Below, piece after piece: positions 45,398-55,216 of a DNA stretch of 64,000 nucleotides. The DNA is from Sagittula stellata E-37 (GTDB lineage: Bacteria > Pseudomonadota > Alphaproteobacteria > Rhodobacterales > Rhodobacteraceae): assembly GCF_039724765.1 (NCBI RefSeq), contig NZ_CP155729.1, forward strand, positions 1,931,501-1,995,500, in the 5' to 3' direction. Position 1 is the stretch's first letter; every line of letters starts with the position of its first letter. A program made the position numbers and the translations under genes. Under the pieces are notes generated by a model that was not told where the DNA came from, searched no databases, and saw only the letters and a program-made list of their open reading frames with translations.

Positions 45398-45535
45398 TCA
45401 CTTCGTCGGGCGTTTTTCGGCCCGGGCTTCTTCAAGGCGGCGCTCCAGCACCTTGCCCTCGTGCCGCATCCACAGGACACCGAGAGAGCACACGCCCAGA
45501 AGTACCAGCGGCATCCAGAATTCATAGGCTGTCAT
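45398..45535 (-). CDS. 45-residue single-pass membrane protein
   Basis: A very small protein: one membrane helix (EFWMPLVLLGVCSLGVLWM) followed by a basic/acidic helix (EGKVLERRLEEARAEKRP). The start ATG 45535 has a strong AAGGAG. It overlaps the end of the upstream 79-residue gene by 14 bases, so translation is coupled. The two small proteins probably act together in the inner membrane. No family recognised. Confidence 0.7.
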   Translation of the reverse strand: MTAYEFWMPLVLLGVCSLGVLWMRHEGKVLERRLEEARAEKRPTK

Positions 45536-45761
45536 CGGCAGACTCCTTGTGCAGTCTTCCCAACATATAGTGCGAAAGCGCGTGAAATGCCAGTGCAATG
45601 ACTGTCCACCACAGCGAGGACAGTTCCATCGACACCGCCGCGTCGGTCGCGGGGCGCAGTACGGCGAACCCCAGCAGACCCAGCGCAATGGCATTCAGCG
45701 ACGTCGCGACAAGCTTGATCCGTTCGTTGTAGACCAGAAGCTCGTCGCGCAGCCGTTTCAT
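45522..45761 (-). CDS. 79-residue membrane protein
   Basis: Two predicted membrane helices: LVATSLNAIALGLLGFAVL and LWWTVIALAFHALSHYMLG, with a charged N-terminus (MKRLRDELLVYNERIK). It follows gatB by about 40 bases on the same strand and overlaps the next small gene. No family recognised. Its consistent layout and the good ribosome site of its partner support a real gene. Confidence 0.7.
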   Translation of the reverse strand: MKRLRDELLVYNERIKLVATSLNAIALGLLGFAVLRPATDAAVSMELSSLWWTVIALAFHALSHYMLGRLHKESADDSL

Positions 45762-45800
45762 CCAAGGACCTCTCCGCCGGACAGGATCACCGGAGCCGTG

Positions 45801-47315
45801 TCACTGCGCCAGTTTGCGGGCGACGATCTCGTTGACCGCCTTGGGGTTGGCCTTGCCGCCCGTCGCCTTCATCACCTGGCCCACGAACCACCCCGCGAGC
45901 TTCGGATTGGCCTTGGCCTTTTCCACCTGTGCGGGGTTGGCCGCGATGATCTCGTCCACCGCCGTTTCGATGGCGCCGGTATCGGTGACCTGCTTCATGC
46001 CGCGCTCTTCGACGATCTTCTCCGGGTCGCCGCCTTCGGTATAGACGATCTCGAACAGGTCCTTTGCGATCTTGCCGGAAATCGCATCCGACTTGATCAG
46101 CTTGATGATGGACGCCAGTTGCCCCGGTGTCACCGGGCTGTCGGTGATGTCGCGGTCGTCCTTCTTCAGGCGGCCGAACAGCTCGTTGATGACCCAGTTG
46201 GCGGACAGTTTGCCGTCGCCCGCCTCCGTCACCACCTGTTCGAAGTAGGCGGCGTTGACCGTCTCGGCGGTCAGCACGTTCGCGTCGTACTCCGTCAGGC
46301 CGAAATCGCCCATGAAGCGGGCTTTCTTCTCGTCCGGCAGTTCCGGCAAAGAGGCGGCGATGTCGTCGACCCAGCCCTGCTCGATCTCCAGCGGCAGCAG
46401 GTCGGGGCAGGGGAAGTAGCGGTAATCGTGCGCCTCTTCCTTCGACCGCATGGAGCGCGTCTCGTTCTTGTCGGGATCGTACAGCCGCGTTTCCTGATCG
46501 ACGGTGCCGCCGCCCTCGACAATGGCGATCTGGCGCCGCGCCTCGACGTCGATGGCCATCTGGATGAACCGCATGGAGTTCATGTTCTTGATCTCGCAGC
46601 GCGTGCCCAGATGGCTGAAGTCCTGCGTTTCCTGATACTTTTCGTACTGGCCGGGACGGCAGATCGACACGTTCACGTCCGCCCGCAGGTTGCCGTTCTG
46701 CATGTTGCCGTCGCAGGTGCCGAGGTAGCGCAGGATCTGGCGCATCTTGGCGACATAGGCCGCCGCTTCCTCCGGCCCGCGGATATCGGGGCGGGAGACG
46801 ATCTCCATCAGCGCGACGCCCGTGCGGTTGAGGTCGACGAAGGACATGTTCGGGTCCATGTCGTGGATCGACTTGCCCGCGTCCTGTTCGACGTGGATGC
46901 GCTCGATCCGGACGAGGCGGGCGATACCGGGTTCCATGTCCACAAGGATTTCGCCTTCGCCCACCAGCGGGTGGTAAAGCTGGCTGATCTGGTAGCCCTG
47001 CGGCAGGTCGGGGTAGAAGTAATTCTTGCGGTCGAAGGCGGAGACAAGGTTGATCTGCGCCTTCAGGCCAAGGCCCGTGCGCACCGCCTGCTCGATGCAG
47101 TATTCGTTGATGACCGGCAGCATCCCCGGCATCGCGGCGTCCACGAAGGACACGTTGGAGTTCGGCTCGGCCCCGAACTGGGTGGAGGCACCGGAGAACA
47201 GCTTGGCCTTGGACGCGACCTGCGCGTGCACTTCCATCCCGATGACCAGTTCCCAGTCGTGCTTCGCTCCGGCGATCACCTTGGGTTTCGGGGTCTCGTA
47301 GGTCAGATCCAGCAT
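45801..47315 (-). CDS. gatB: Asp-tRNA(Asn)/Glu-tRNA(Gln) amidotransferase subunit B
   Basis: A 504-residue GatB of normal length. The N-terminal amidotransferase domain opens [12 protein letters not shown] and has [14 protein letters not shown] and the metal-site region [11 protein letters not shown]; the C-terminal Yqey domain carries [14 protein letters not shown]. It is the kinase/transamidation subunit of GatCAB, which corrects misacylated Glu-tRNA(Gln) and Asp-tRNA(Asn). gatA and gatC are not in the window. Two small membrane genes follow closely on the same strand. Confidence 0.96.
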   Translation of the reverse strand: MLDLTYETPKPKVIAGAKHDWELVIGMEVHAQVASKAKLFSGASTQFGAEPNSNVSFVDAAMPGMLPVINEYCIEQAVRTGLGLKAQINLVSAFDRKNYFYPDLPQGYQISQLYHPLVGEGEILVDMEPGIARLVRIERIHVEQDAGKSIHDMDPNMSFVDLNRTGVALMEIVSRPDIRGPEEAAAYVAKMRQILRYLGTCDGNMQNGNLRADVNVSICRPGQYEKYQETQDFSHLGTRCEIKNMNSMRFIQMAIDVEARRQIAIVEGGGTVDQETRLYDPDKNETRSMRSKEEAHDYRYFPCPDLLPLEIEQGWVDDIAASLPELPDEKKARFMGDFGLTEYDANVLTAETVNAAYFEQVVTEAGDGKLSANWVINELFGRLKKDDRDITDSPVTPGQLASIIKLIKSDAISGKIAKDLFEIVYTEGGDPEKIVEERGMKQVTDTGAIETAVDEIIAANPAQVEKAKANPKLAGWFVGQVMKATGGKANPKAVNEIVARKLAQ

Positions 47316-47585
47316 GTCGGGGCCTCGCGATGCTCAAGAATGGGTTGCGGTCTAGAACACCGGGCGGGGCGGAGCAAGGCCCGGCGCCGGACCGCCCGCG
47401 CATCATGGCGCGGGGCCGCGCGCTGCGCCAGCCGGAACCGGCCAGATCGCGGCGCGACCGGCCGTATGTGCATAGAAACCGCATGTGTACAGAAACCGGT
47501 GTATCCTGTGCAGGTGCGCTGTCTGATCGCGGCCCTGTCGCGGCCCGCAGCCGGAAAGGGGCACGCTCTCCGATGAGAAAGACCC

Positions 47586-48788
47586 TCAGTCGCCCTTCAG
47601 CATCCGCACGCCGTCTGGTGTGAACACCAGGCGCCGGCCCACGTCCAGCGCCGGTGCGTAGTACTCGGCCATGGTGGAAATCGCCCGCATGCGGCCACGG
47701 CGGATGGTGTCCTGCAGGTCTTCCTTTGGCAGGGGGCGGCCGGGTGAGGGGGCAGTGGCCCAGATCTCGGGGTGGAGTTCACGCAGATAGTCCTGTGTGA
47801 TCCAGCCGAAAGCATCGGCAATGCGGCGTCGCGCGGTGCCCGGTTCCGAGGGGCCGCCCAGCGTCAGCCCGGTGAAGGCGGCAAGCCGGTTGGCCATGTC
47901 CTGGGTCGGGTGGCGCTCCAGAATGTCATGCAGCCCTTCGGTGAACAGTTCGGCGTCGACCCTGCGCAGCGCGCCCGCGTCCTGTTCCAGCGCGCCGATG
48001 TAGACCCAGGCGTAGCCCGCCATGCCCCAGATGTCGCTCGTCTGTCCGATCACGCGGCGGGCCTGGCGGTCGAGCATTTCCCAGCTCCCGAAACGGCGCG
48101 GGCGCAGATCCTGGCCCATGGCCATCATGTGAACCGGCGTCTCCGGCGCCAGTTCGATGAGGTCCTCGTAGTCGTCCGCGACGCGTGCGGTGGGGGCCGG
48201 GTCGGCCTCCAGCACGGCGCAGCGCAGGGCCGCCCAGCTGGACAAGCCCGACTCGAAGGCATTGTAGTGATCGACCAGCTTGCGCGCCTCGGCCATGTGC
48301 CAGCCATAGGCCATCCGGCGCTGTGCCGAAAGCTGCGCCGGGGCGGAAGCGCCGCGCCAGGCAAGCGCCACGTCCACATGCGCCATCGCAGCCAGGCCAT
48401 CGAACGCCGGGCGCTCCTGCTCATCCTCCAGCGCGGCCCGGAACGTGGCGAGGATCGCGCAGGCGGTCTTCGGTTCCCCGCGGCGTACCGCGTCGCGGGC
48501 GGCCTGCACCGCGTCCGATCGCGCACCCCGGGACAGAATAATCGCCACCGGGAACAGTCCTTCTGTCAGATGCTTTTCGCGGTCGGCGGCAACCATCAGG
48601 TCGGCCAGTTCTTCCCAGGCCTCCTGCCGGGCAAGGTGGAGGCCCCTGGCGAAATGCTCCGCCCGCTGTGCCGCATCGGGTCCGGGCGTGCGCACCGCGA
48701 TCTCGACCCTTGGCCGCAGCGGCGGCACGGTGGCCGTCACGCGGCGGACCCGCAGGGCTCTCTGGTCGGCATGGCGGTTCGGGCGCAT
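47586..48788 (-). CDS. 400-residue protein of unknown function, TPR-like helical
   Basis: A soluble, mostly helical protein with no signal peptide. It shows repeated helix pairs in the style of tetratricopeptide repeats (EHFARGLHLARQEAWEELAD, ACAILATFRAALEDE, and GMAGYAWVYIGALEQD later). The C-terminal part ends RRLVFTPDGVRMLKGD. No enzyme motif is evident and no family was recognised with confidence. Its 5' end faces the lytic transglycosylase gene across 294 bases. Confidence 0.65.
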   Translation of the reverse strand: MRPNRHADQRALRVRRVTATVPPLRPRVEIAVRTPGPDAAQRAEHFARGLHLARQEAWEELADLMVAADREKHLTEGLFPVAIILSRGARSDAVQAARDAVRRGEPKTACAILATFRAALEDEQERPAFDGLAAMAHVDVALAWRGASAPAQLSAQRRMAYGWHMAEARKLVDHYNAFESGLSSWAALRCAVLEADPAPTARVADDYEDLIELAPETPVHMMAMGQDLRPRRFGSWEMLDRQARRVIGQTSDIWGMAGYAWVYIGALEQDAGALRRVDAELFTEGLHDILERHPTQDMANRLAAFTGLTLGGPSEPGTARRRIADAFGWITQDYLRELHPEIWATAPSPGRPLPKEDLQDTIRRGRMRAISTMAEYYAPALDVGRRLVFTPDGVRMLKGD

Positions 48789-49082
48789 GGTGTTGGAAGG
48801 GTCCGATTGGGCAGCAGCAGAACGTCAGTCTGCGGGCGCATGTGGGCCAAAAGACGGCGGCTTCGCGGAACCGTGTCGACCTATATCAGACCATTTTCGG
48901 AAAGACCGCATGTGTCGGACACATCGGTTACCGGGTCCCTAACGGTCCTCGGCCTCGCGCCAGATCCCGGCGCAATGTTACGCGATCTTCGGCCACCCGT
49001 TCCGGGGGCAACAGACCTGCGCGGAACCATGCCGACCGGCGGCCTTGCGAATCCGGACCTTTTCCGGCAGGGTGCCGCCGTC

Positions 49083-49967
49083 ATGTTGCGTGCTGCTGCC
49101 CTTATCACGCTCATCGGGACATCGTCGGTCTGGACCGCTGCGGATGCCAATCCGTTGCTGTCGCAGGTCGGGCCCGTGCCAACCGTAACTGCCCACGCGC
49201 AGACGGTCATGGCCTCGGTGCGCCCGAAACAGCGTCGCCTCGCCGTCCCGGATGCTAGATGGGACACAAAACCCGGCCGCAAGAGCTGGACACTCGCAGT
49301 CCTCAAGGGATTGCGGAGCCACGCCCATGCACTCCCCGATATTGTGCCGAGGGATATCGCCTCGTACTGCCCGGCCTATCCGACCGCAAGCCGCGAACAG
49401 CGTGAAGCCTTCTGGGTAGGTCTGATTTCCTCGCTGGCGTGGCATGAAAGCACACATCGCCCCACCGCGGTCGGCGGCGGCGGACGCTGGTACGGATTGA
49501 CGCAGATCCTGCCCGCCACCGCGCGCAACTATCACTGCAAGGCCCAAAGCGGTTCCGCCCTCAAGAACCCGGAGGACAACCTCTCCTGCGCGCTGCGAAT
49601 CATGGCCTTCACGGTCAATCGCGACAAGGTTGTCAGCGCAGGCATGCGCGGGGTCGCTGCCGATTGGGGGCCGTTCCACTCCTCGCGCAAGCGCCGCGAC
49701 ATCATGGACTGGACCCGCAGCCAAAGCTACTGTCAGGGCATCGCCCGATCGCTACGCCCCGTCGCCCGTCCCGAGGATCTTCAGGATAAGTGGGAGAACG
49801 AGCGCATGAGAACCCTGCTCGCCTCGTTCGAGAGCGTCCGGCCGGAGGCGCGCCCGATTTCCATCTTCGCACGCGCCCTGAAAGATGCGTTGCCACCGGT
49901 GGAAACCCTGCGGGAGGCGATGGACAACCCGGTCCGGATGCTCATCAGCACCCAGTCCGAGGGCTGA
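49083..49967 (+). CDS. lytic transglycosylase, SLT domain
   Basis: A 294-residue exported protein with a signal peptide (LRAAALITLIGTSSVWTAADA). The lysozyme-like SLT domain spans about residues 90-220, with the catalytic Glu in LAWHESTHRP and the family piece RWYGLTQILPATARNY. It would cleave peptidoglycan glycan strands in the periplasm. The first in-frame ATG at 49029 would bury the signal, so 49083 is preferred. A terminator follows 28 bases after the stop. The frame is open far upstream, over the antisense of the neighbouring gene, which is GC-rich noise. Confidence 0.88.
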   Translation: MLRAAALITLIGTSSVWTAADANPLLSQVGPVPTVTAHAQTVMASVRPKQRRLAVPDARWDTKPGRKSWTLAVLKGLRSHAHALPDIVPRDIASYCPAYPTASREQREAFWVGLISSLAWHESTHRPTAVGGGGRWYGLTQILPATARNYHCKAQSGSALKNPEDNLSCALRIMAFTVNRDKVVSAGMRGVAADWGPFHSSRKRRDIMDWTRSQSYCQGIARSLRPVARPEDLQDKWENERMRTLLASFESVRPEARPISIFARALKDALPPVETLREAMDNPVRMLISTQSEG

Positions 49968-49995
49968 CACCCGCCGCCATGCCGCAAAACGACAT

Positions 49996-50022
49996 AAGGC
50001 CCGCGCATTGGCGGGCCTTTTT
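49996..50022 (+). terminator. intrinsic terminator
   Basis: AAGGCCCGC and GCGGGCCTT pair around GCATTG and run into TTTTT. It ends the transglycosylase transcript. Confidence 0.85.
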
Positions 50023-50060
50023 CATGTCCGGTCTGGCTCATGTCCGGCGCGAAAAACCTT

Positions 50061-50924
50061 TCAGGCCTTCAGCCAGCTCGGCCGCCGGGTCGCGTCGACA
50101 AGGCTGACGGCCGGCGCCTTCGGCCCGCCCAGCGACAGCGTCGCCCGGCGCAGGATCTCGATGCCTTCCTCGCTCTTCGCCGGCAGCGCAGAGGGAGAGA
50201 TCGGTTCGCCGACGGTGATGCGGAACGGCTGGCGTGCCTTGTTCAGCGTCTCGTGAAACAGCGAAATGTCGCGCAGCGTCGGATGCAGCACGTCGAACAG
50301 GTAGAACATGACAGAGTTGCGCGCGCGGATGTTCACCGGGATCACCGGCAGGTCCAGCTTGCGCGCGATCATCGCGGCGCTGGCCATCCAGGGCCGCTCG
50401 TGCAGCGACAGGCCGCGCCGCTTGGCCAGCCGGCCGGAGGGGAAGATCACCCCGAGACGGCCTTCCTCGACCGCGCGGCGGCAATAGGCCATGGTCTCGC
50501 GCGTCTTGGCATGCGACCGCTTCTCCTGCCGCCACTCCACCGGGCAGACGATGTTGTCGAGCTGCGGCAGAACGCGCACCACATCCTTGTTGGCAAAGAA
50601 GTACGTGTCGGGCCGGATCGTCCCCAAGGCGTTGTAAAGGATCACCCCGTCGGCCAACCCGGTCGGATGGTTCGACACGATCAGCGCCGGTCCGTGGCGC
50701 GGGATGTTGTCGAGTCCCGAGATCTCCACGTCCTTGGCAATCAGGCTGCCCAGCAGGCGGAACCCGTCCTGCGAGGTCATGTGGTCGAGCTGCCCGGCCA
50801 CCTCCAGCGTGTGGTCATAGGTCAAAAGCCGTTCGAGAACGGCCCGCGCTGCGGCAACGAAAGCATTCTTCCGCGAGAACCATGGCGCGCGTTCCTCGAT
50901 CAGGGGGTCGATACGGTCTTTCAT
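50061..50924 (-). CDS. PlsC-type acyltransferase
   Basis: A 287-residue lysophospholipid acyltransferase. The catalytic HxxxxD is in SNHPTGLAD; the substrate loop IFPSGRLAKR and the later LDLPVIPVNIRA are the other family blocks. The enzyme acylates a glycerol- or lipid-like acceptor at the inner membrane. ATG 50924 is the likely start but its ribosome site is weak (GGCAGA); an in-frame ATG at 50960 is possible. It lies downstream of the broken membrane gene on the same strand. Confidence 0.85.
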   Translation of the reverse strand: MKDRIDPLIEERAPWFSRKNAFVAAARAVLERLLTYDHTLEVAGQLDHMTSQDGFRLLGSLIAKDVEISGLDNIPRHGPALIVSNHPTGLADGVILYNALGTIRPDTYFFANKDVVRVLPQLDNIVCPVEWRQEKRSHAKTRETMAYCRRAVEEGRLGVIFPSGRLAKRRGLSLHERPWMASAAMIARKLDLPVIPVNIRARNSVMFYLFDVLHPTLRDISLFHETLNKARQPFRITVGEPISPSALPAKSEEGIEILRRATLSLGGPKAPAVSLVDATRRPSWLKA

Positions 50925-51111
50925 TCGTCTGCCATGATCACAAGTTGTTAAAGTTTCCATGACAGACAGGGGCGCAGCTGTCCAGACGACAGTGCGCCGC
51001 TGTGTCATGGCCGTCAATTGCAGCCAATGGGGCGATCCGGGGGCAGTCCGGGCGGCGCTCCGACACGCGGCCTTCTATACATAACGCAGCGGACGCAAAG
51101 GGAAAGGGCGG

Positions 51112-51549
51112 TCAGCTGTCCCGGTGCAGACCGAAAGGGGGGCGCCCGGTCGTGACGTTGCGTTGCGTCAGCGCCTCCTCCAGTGCGGCAGGTCGGGGAA
51201 GGCAGGAGATGCGGCGCCCGTCGTCCGTGACGATACGGGCGCGCACAGACAGGTGCAGCCGGGTCTAGAAACGCGCGATAGGTATGCGCCCCAGTGCGAT
51301 CCCGCCCGTGCCGCCTCCCGACCGCCACACCGACCTCCGGTTCTCCATCCCCGGGCGAGCACGGCGGTCCCGTGCCAGGTCGCGGGCCAAGGTCAGGGTT
51401 GCCAGTGTCAACAGCGCCGGGATCCACCCGGCGGCGTCGAGCGTCAGTCAGACCGTCAGCGGCGCCAGCCAGACGAGGCTCGGCACAAGCGCCGCCTGCA
51501 GCGTCCGGTTCGAGGCGCGGTGTTTCAGGACAAACGGCGGGCCGCTCAC
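51112..51549 (-). pseudogene. broken small membrane protein gene coupled to the SDR
   Basis: A single frame of 146 codons reads from GTG 51549, overlapping the SDR stop as GTGA, to TGA at 51112. It begins VSGPPFVLKHRASNRTLQAA, has a hydrophobic stretch LVPSLVWLAPLTV, a TGA at 51448-51450, then LTLDAAGWIPALLTLATLTL, later a TAG at 51265-51267, then TRLHLSVRARIVTDDGRRI. Length and frame are otherwise intact, which argues that this was a real coupled gene inactivated by two nonsense mutations. Family unknown. Confidence 0.6.
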
Positions 51550-52289
51550 CGTCCACCGGCCACGTCGAGGATCGTACGCGTGACATAGGACGCCCGTTCC
51601 GACAACAGCCAGAGGATCGCCTCCGCCACCTCGTCAGCCGTCCCGGGCCGGCCCATGGGCGGCGTCTTTCCCAGTTTCTCCAGCCGGTCGGGCACACCGC
51701 CCTTGGCGTGGATGCCGGTCTCGATCAGCCCGGGCCGGATCGCGTTGACCCGGATGCCCTCGGGCGCCAGTTCATCCGCAAGGCCAAGCGTGAAGGTGTC
51801 GATGGCGCCCTTGCTCGCGGCGTAGTCGATGTACTGGTTGGCAGACCCCATACGTGCCGCGGCGGACGATATGTTGACGATTCCGCCACCCTTGCCCCAG
51901 GCCCGCATAAGGCCCACGGCCTGCCGCGCCACCTCAATAGCGCCCAGCACGTTGACGGCAAAGACCTTCTCCACCCGCTCGGGCGTCAGGTCCGCGATCG
52001 TTCCGGTCTGCGCCACGATCCCCGCATTGTTCACCAGCCCGACCCGTCCAGGCTTCAGACCCGCGATGGTGTCGAACATCTTCAGCACCGCCTTGGGTTT
52101 CGAGACATCGGCCTGCAAAAGGTATGCCTGCGCTCCCATGCTCTCGACCACGGCGGCCGTCTCCTCGGCGCCTGCCTTGTCCTGCCCGTAATGCACGACG
52201 ATGCGCGGCCAGCCGTTGAAGGCCGCGTTGCGCGCCGTGGCGGCCCCGATCCCGGCCGATGCGCCGGTGACGATCAGCACCCCGCTCAC
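51546..52289 (-). CDS. short-chain dehydrogenase/reductase
   Basis: A 247-residue classical SDR: TGASAGIG cofactor motif, NNAG, catalytic Ser in NISSAAARMGS and the catalytic YAASK. It ends VTRTILDVAGGR, usual for glucose-1-dehydrogenase and fabG-like members. No ATG is at the right place; GTG 52289 (VSGVLIVTG) is the natural start. The substrate is unknown. The next gene downstream is a pseudogene that overlaps its stop, so the former operon has lost a partner. Confidence 0.85.
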   Translation of the reverse strand: MSGVLIVTGASAGIGAATARNAAFNGWPRIVVHYGQDKAGAEETAAVVESMGAQAYLLQADVSKPKAVLKMFDTIAGLKPGRVGLVNNAGIVAQTGTIADLTPERVEKVFAVNVLGAIEVARQAVGLMRAWGKGGGIVNISSAAARMGSANQYIDYAASKGAIDTFTLGLADELAPEGIRVNAIRPGLIETGIHAKGGVPDRLEKLGKTPPMGRPGTADEVAEAILWLLSERASYVTRTILDVAGGR

Positions 52290-52443
52290 GCGGCACGCCC
52301 CGGCCTGAACGCCCGGCTTTCGTCCCACCTTTTCATCGTCTTCATCCTCCTGTTCGGCCGGCGCACAAGGCCAGCCCCTGAAAACCATCCGCGGCAAGAC
52401 GCCCCGGCAAAACCGACCCTTGCCCGGTTCCTGGACCGATGCT

Positions 52444-52492
52444 CTTCATCTTGGCCGAAATACCTTGGGGGTGTGGGGGCAAGGCCCCCACC
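52444..52492 (-). repeat. dispersed hairpin repeat, copy 6
   Basis: On the minus strand it reads GTGGGGGC-CTT-GCCCCCAC, then ACCCCCAAGGTATTTCGGCC and AAGATGAAG. It lies between pepN and the SDR. The first stem differs from the other copies but pairs fully. Confidence 0.75.
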
Positions 52493-52552
52493 GGATCGCT
52501 GCCGCAGGCCGCGATCTGCCCCATAAGCCGGCCCAACGGCGCGGCCAGTTGC

Positions 52553-55105
52553 TCAGGTGCCAAGGATACGGCTCACCATCTCGTCCACGTCTCGGCTCAG
52601 CTTCTGCTTCGAACGGATGCGTTCCAGCTCCGTCCGGATCGTCTCCTGCCGGCCGGCATCGTAGCGCCGCCAGGTCTGGAAGGCCTGACACATGCGCGCC
52701 GTGGTCTGGGGGTTCACGTCGTCGAGCCGGATCAGCCAGTCCGCCAGCAGGCGATACCCCGCTCCGTCGGCTGAGTGGAAACCGGCGTGATGCGTCATCA
52801 TCGCTCCCATGACGGCGCGGAAGCGGTTGGGGTTCTTCCAGTCGAAGGCCGGATGCGCGGTCAGGGCCTCGGTCCGGGGCACCACCTTCTCCGGGGTGGT
52901 GGCCGCGATCTGCAGGCCGAACCACTTGTCCATCACCAGCCGGTCGCCGCGCCACTGGTCCTCGAAGGCCTTCAGCGCCGCCTCGTCCCGGCCCGCGCGG
53001 ATCAGGTTCGACAGGGCCGACAGTTGCAGCGTCATGTTGTCCGCGCGGGCGAACTGGGCCTCCGCCGCGGCACCGCCGTCGAGCCGGGTCTGAAGCGATA
53101 GCACCGCCGCGCCAAGCGCCCGCCGGGCCGACTGTTCGGCGTCGGGACTGTATGTGCCGGTCACCTCCGCCTCCGCGGCGAGGCGGGGCAGGAGGTCGGT
53201 CCAGCGCTCCGCCTTGACCTGCGCCAGCGTCTCGGCCGCCTGCCAGATGGCGTCGGGGTCCGGGACATGCCCGCGATCCGCCAGCACCTGCGCCAGCTCC
53301 GATTGCGAGGGCGTGCCCATCATCAGCGCCCGGTAGGCGGGGTCGAGGGTTTCGTCGCGAAGCACCGCCTCCAGCCCGTCGATATAGGCCATGTCGGGGG
53401 TCGCGCCGGTCAGGATCATATCCACCAGCGTTTCCCGGGCGAGCTGTCGGCCGGCGTCCCAGCGGGTGAAGGTGTCGGTGTCGTGCGCCAGGAGGAACGC
53501 CTGTTCCTCGCGGCCCGCGTCCCGGTCAAGCACAACCGGGGCGGAGAAGCCGCGCAGCAGGGAGGGGACAGGTTTCGCCGCGAAACCATTGAAATTAAAT
53601 GTTTGTTCAGACTGGTTAAACTCAAGGAGCGTGGTCGGGAGCACCTCGTCGCCGTTCGGGTTCAGAAGACCAACGGCCAGGGGGATCACCTGAGGGGCCT
53701 TCTCGGGCTGGCCCGGGGTCGGCGTCGTCTCCTGCCGGAAGGTCAGCGAATAGGTGCCGTCTGCGAAGGACTCCGACACGGACACACGCGGCGTTCCCGC
53801 CTGACTGTACCAGCGTTTGAACTGCGAAAGGTCGCGGCCCGTGGCATCCTCGAAGACCTTCAGCCAGTCCTCGATGGTGCAGGCCTGCCCGTCGTGGCGG
53901 TCGAAGTAGAGATCGAGCGCCTTGGCATAGGCCTCGTCCCCGACGAGACGCTTGAGCATCCCGATCACCTCGGCGCCCTTCTCGTAGACCGTCGCGGTGT
54001 AGAAGTTGTTGATCTCCTGAAAGCTTTCCGGGCGCACGGGGTGCGACAGCGGGCCCTGATCCTCCGGGAACTGGCGGCCGCGCAGGTCGATCACGTCGGA
54101 GATCCGCTTGACCGGTGCGGACCGCATGTCGGAGGTGAACTGCGAGTCGCGGAAGACGGTCAGGCCCTCCTTCAGGCAAAGCTGGAACCAGTCGCGGCAG
54201 GTGATGCGGTTGCCGGTCCAGTTGTGGAAATACTCATGCGCGATGATCGCCTCGACCCGCTCGAAGTTGGCATCCGTCGACGTCTCGGGCGAGGCCAACA
54301 CGCAAGAAGAGTTGAAGACGTTCAGGCCCTTGTTCTCCATCGCGCCCATGTTGAAGTCGTCGACGGCGACGATGTTGAAGATATCAAGGTCGTATTCACG
54401 TCCGTAAACCTCCTCGTCCCACTTCATCGACTTCTTCAGCGCCTCCATCCCGAAGGCGCATTTGTCCTCGTCGCCGGGGCGGACCCAGATGTTCAGCTCA
54501 ACGTCCTTGCCGGACATGGTGGTGAAGGCGCCGGGGTGATTCACCAGATCGCCGGCCACCAGCGCAAAGAGGTAGGCGGGCTTCGGCCAGGGATCGTGCC
54601 ATTCGGCAAAGCCATCGCCTTCGGCCTGCGGGTTGCCGTTCGACAGCTTCACCTTCTCGTCGCCCTCGATGCGGACGGTGAAGGTCGACATCACGTCGGG
54701 GCGGTCGGGATAATAGGTGATCTTGCGAAAGCCCTCGGCCTCGCATTGGGTGCAGTACATGCCGTTCGACATGTACAGCCCTTCGAGCGCGGTGTTGCCC
54801 TTCGGGTCGATCTCCACCTCCGCTTCCCAGAGGAAGGCACCGGAGGGGACGGCGACGGTCAGGCCTTCGTCGGTCACGTCCGGAGTGACAGGCGCGCCGT
54901 CGATCTTCGCCGCGATCAGTTTCAGCATCTCGCCGTGCAGGAAGAAGGTCTGCGCGGGGGCGTCGGGGTTGGGGGCAAAGCGGATCTTGGACAGCACGCG
55001 GGTGCTGTGCGGCGCCAGGCGGAAGGTGAGGTGCACGCTTTCGACATGCCAGCCGAACGGCGTGTAATCCTTGAGATAGATGGTCTGGGGGGCCTCGGCC
55101 TGCAT
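52553..55105 (-). CDS. pepN: aminopeptidase N, M1 family
   Basis: An 850-residue zinc aminopeptidase of the E. coli PepN group. The exopeptidase motif GAMEN is in MGAMENKGLNVF, and the zinc site is HEYFHNWTGN with the downstream Glu in LKEGLTVFRDSQF. A beta-sandwich N-domain precedes and a long helical C-domain follows. The enzyme trims peptides in the cytoplasm. ATG 55105 has AAGGAG and gives the family length; an upstream frame extension is not needed. It is divergent from the small membrane gene at 55217. Confidence 0.96.
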   Translation of the reverse strand: MQAEAPQTIYLKDYTPFGWHVESVHLTFRLAPHSTRVLSKIRFAPNPDAPAQTFFLHGEMLKLIAAKIDGAPVTPDVTDEGLTVAVPSGAFLWEAEVEIDPKGNTALEGLYMSNGMYCTQCEAEGFRKITYYPDRPDVMSTFTVRIEGDEKVKLSNGNPQAEGDGFAEWHDPWPKPAYLFALVAGDLVNHPGAFTTMSGKDVELNIWVRPGDEDKCAFGMEALKKSMKWDEEVYGREYDLDIFNIVAVDDFNMGAMENKGLNVFNSSCVLASPETSTDANFERVEAIIAHEYFHNWTGNRITCRDWFQLCLKEGLTVFRDSQFTSDMRSAPVKRISDVIDLRGRQFPEDQGPLSHPVRPESFQEINNFYTATVYEKGAEVIGMLKRLVGDEAYAKALDLYFDRHDGQACTIEDWLKVFEDATGRDLSQFKRWYSQAGTPRVSVSESFADGTYSLTFRQETTPTPGQPEKAPQVIPLAVGLLNPNGDEVLPTTLLEFNQSEQTFNFNGFAAKPVPSLLRGFSAPVVLDRDAGREEQAFLLAHDTDTFTRWDAGRQLARETLVDMILTGATPDMAYIDGLEAVLRDETLDPAYRALMMGTPSQSELAQVLADRGHVPDPDAIWQAAETLAQVKAERWTDLLPRLAAEAEVTGTYSPDAEQSARRALGAAVLSLQTRLDGGAAAEAQFARADNMTLQLSALSNLIRAGRDEAALKAFEDQWRGDRLVMDKWFGLQIAATTPEKVVPRTEALTAHPAFDWKNPNRFRAVMGAMMTHHAGFHSADGAGYRLLADWLIRLDDVNPQTTARMCQAFQTWRRYDAGRQETIRTELERIRSKQKLSRDVDEMVSRILGT

Positions 55106-55216
55106 CGCGGTGCTCCTTCTGGTCCTGCCCGATGGAACCCGGGCGGCTGTCCGAGTGTTATTCCGGTAACAGACGAGCGGCAACCGCGCCGCGCAGGGAA
55201 AACGAAAGAGGTTCAT

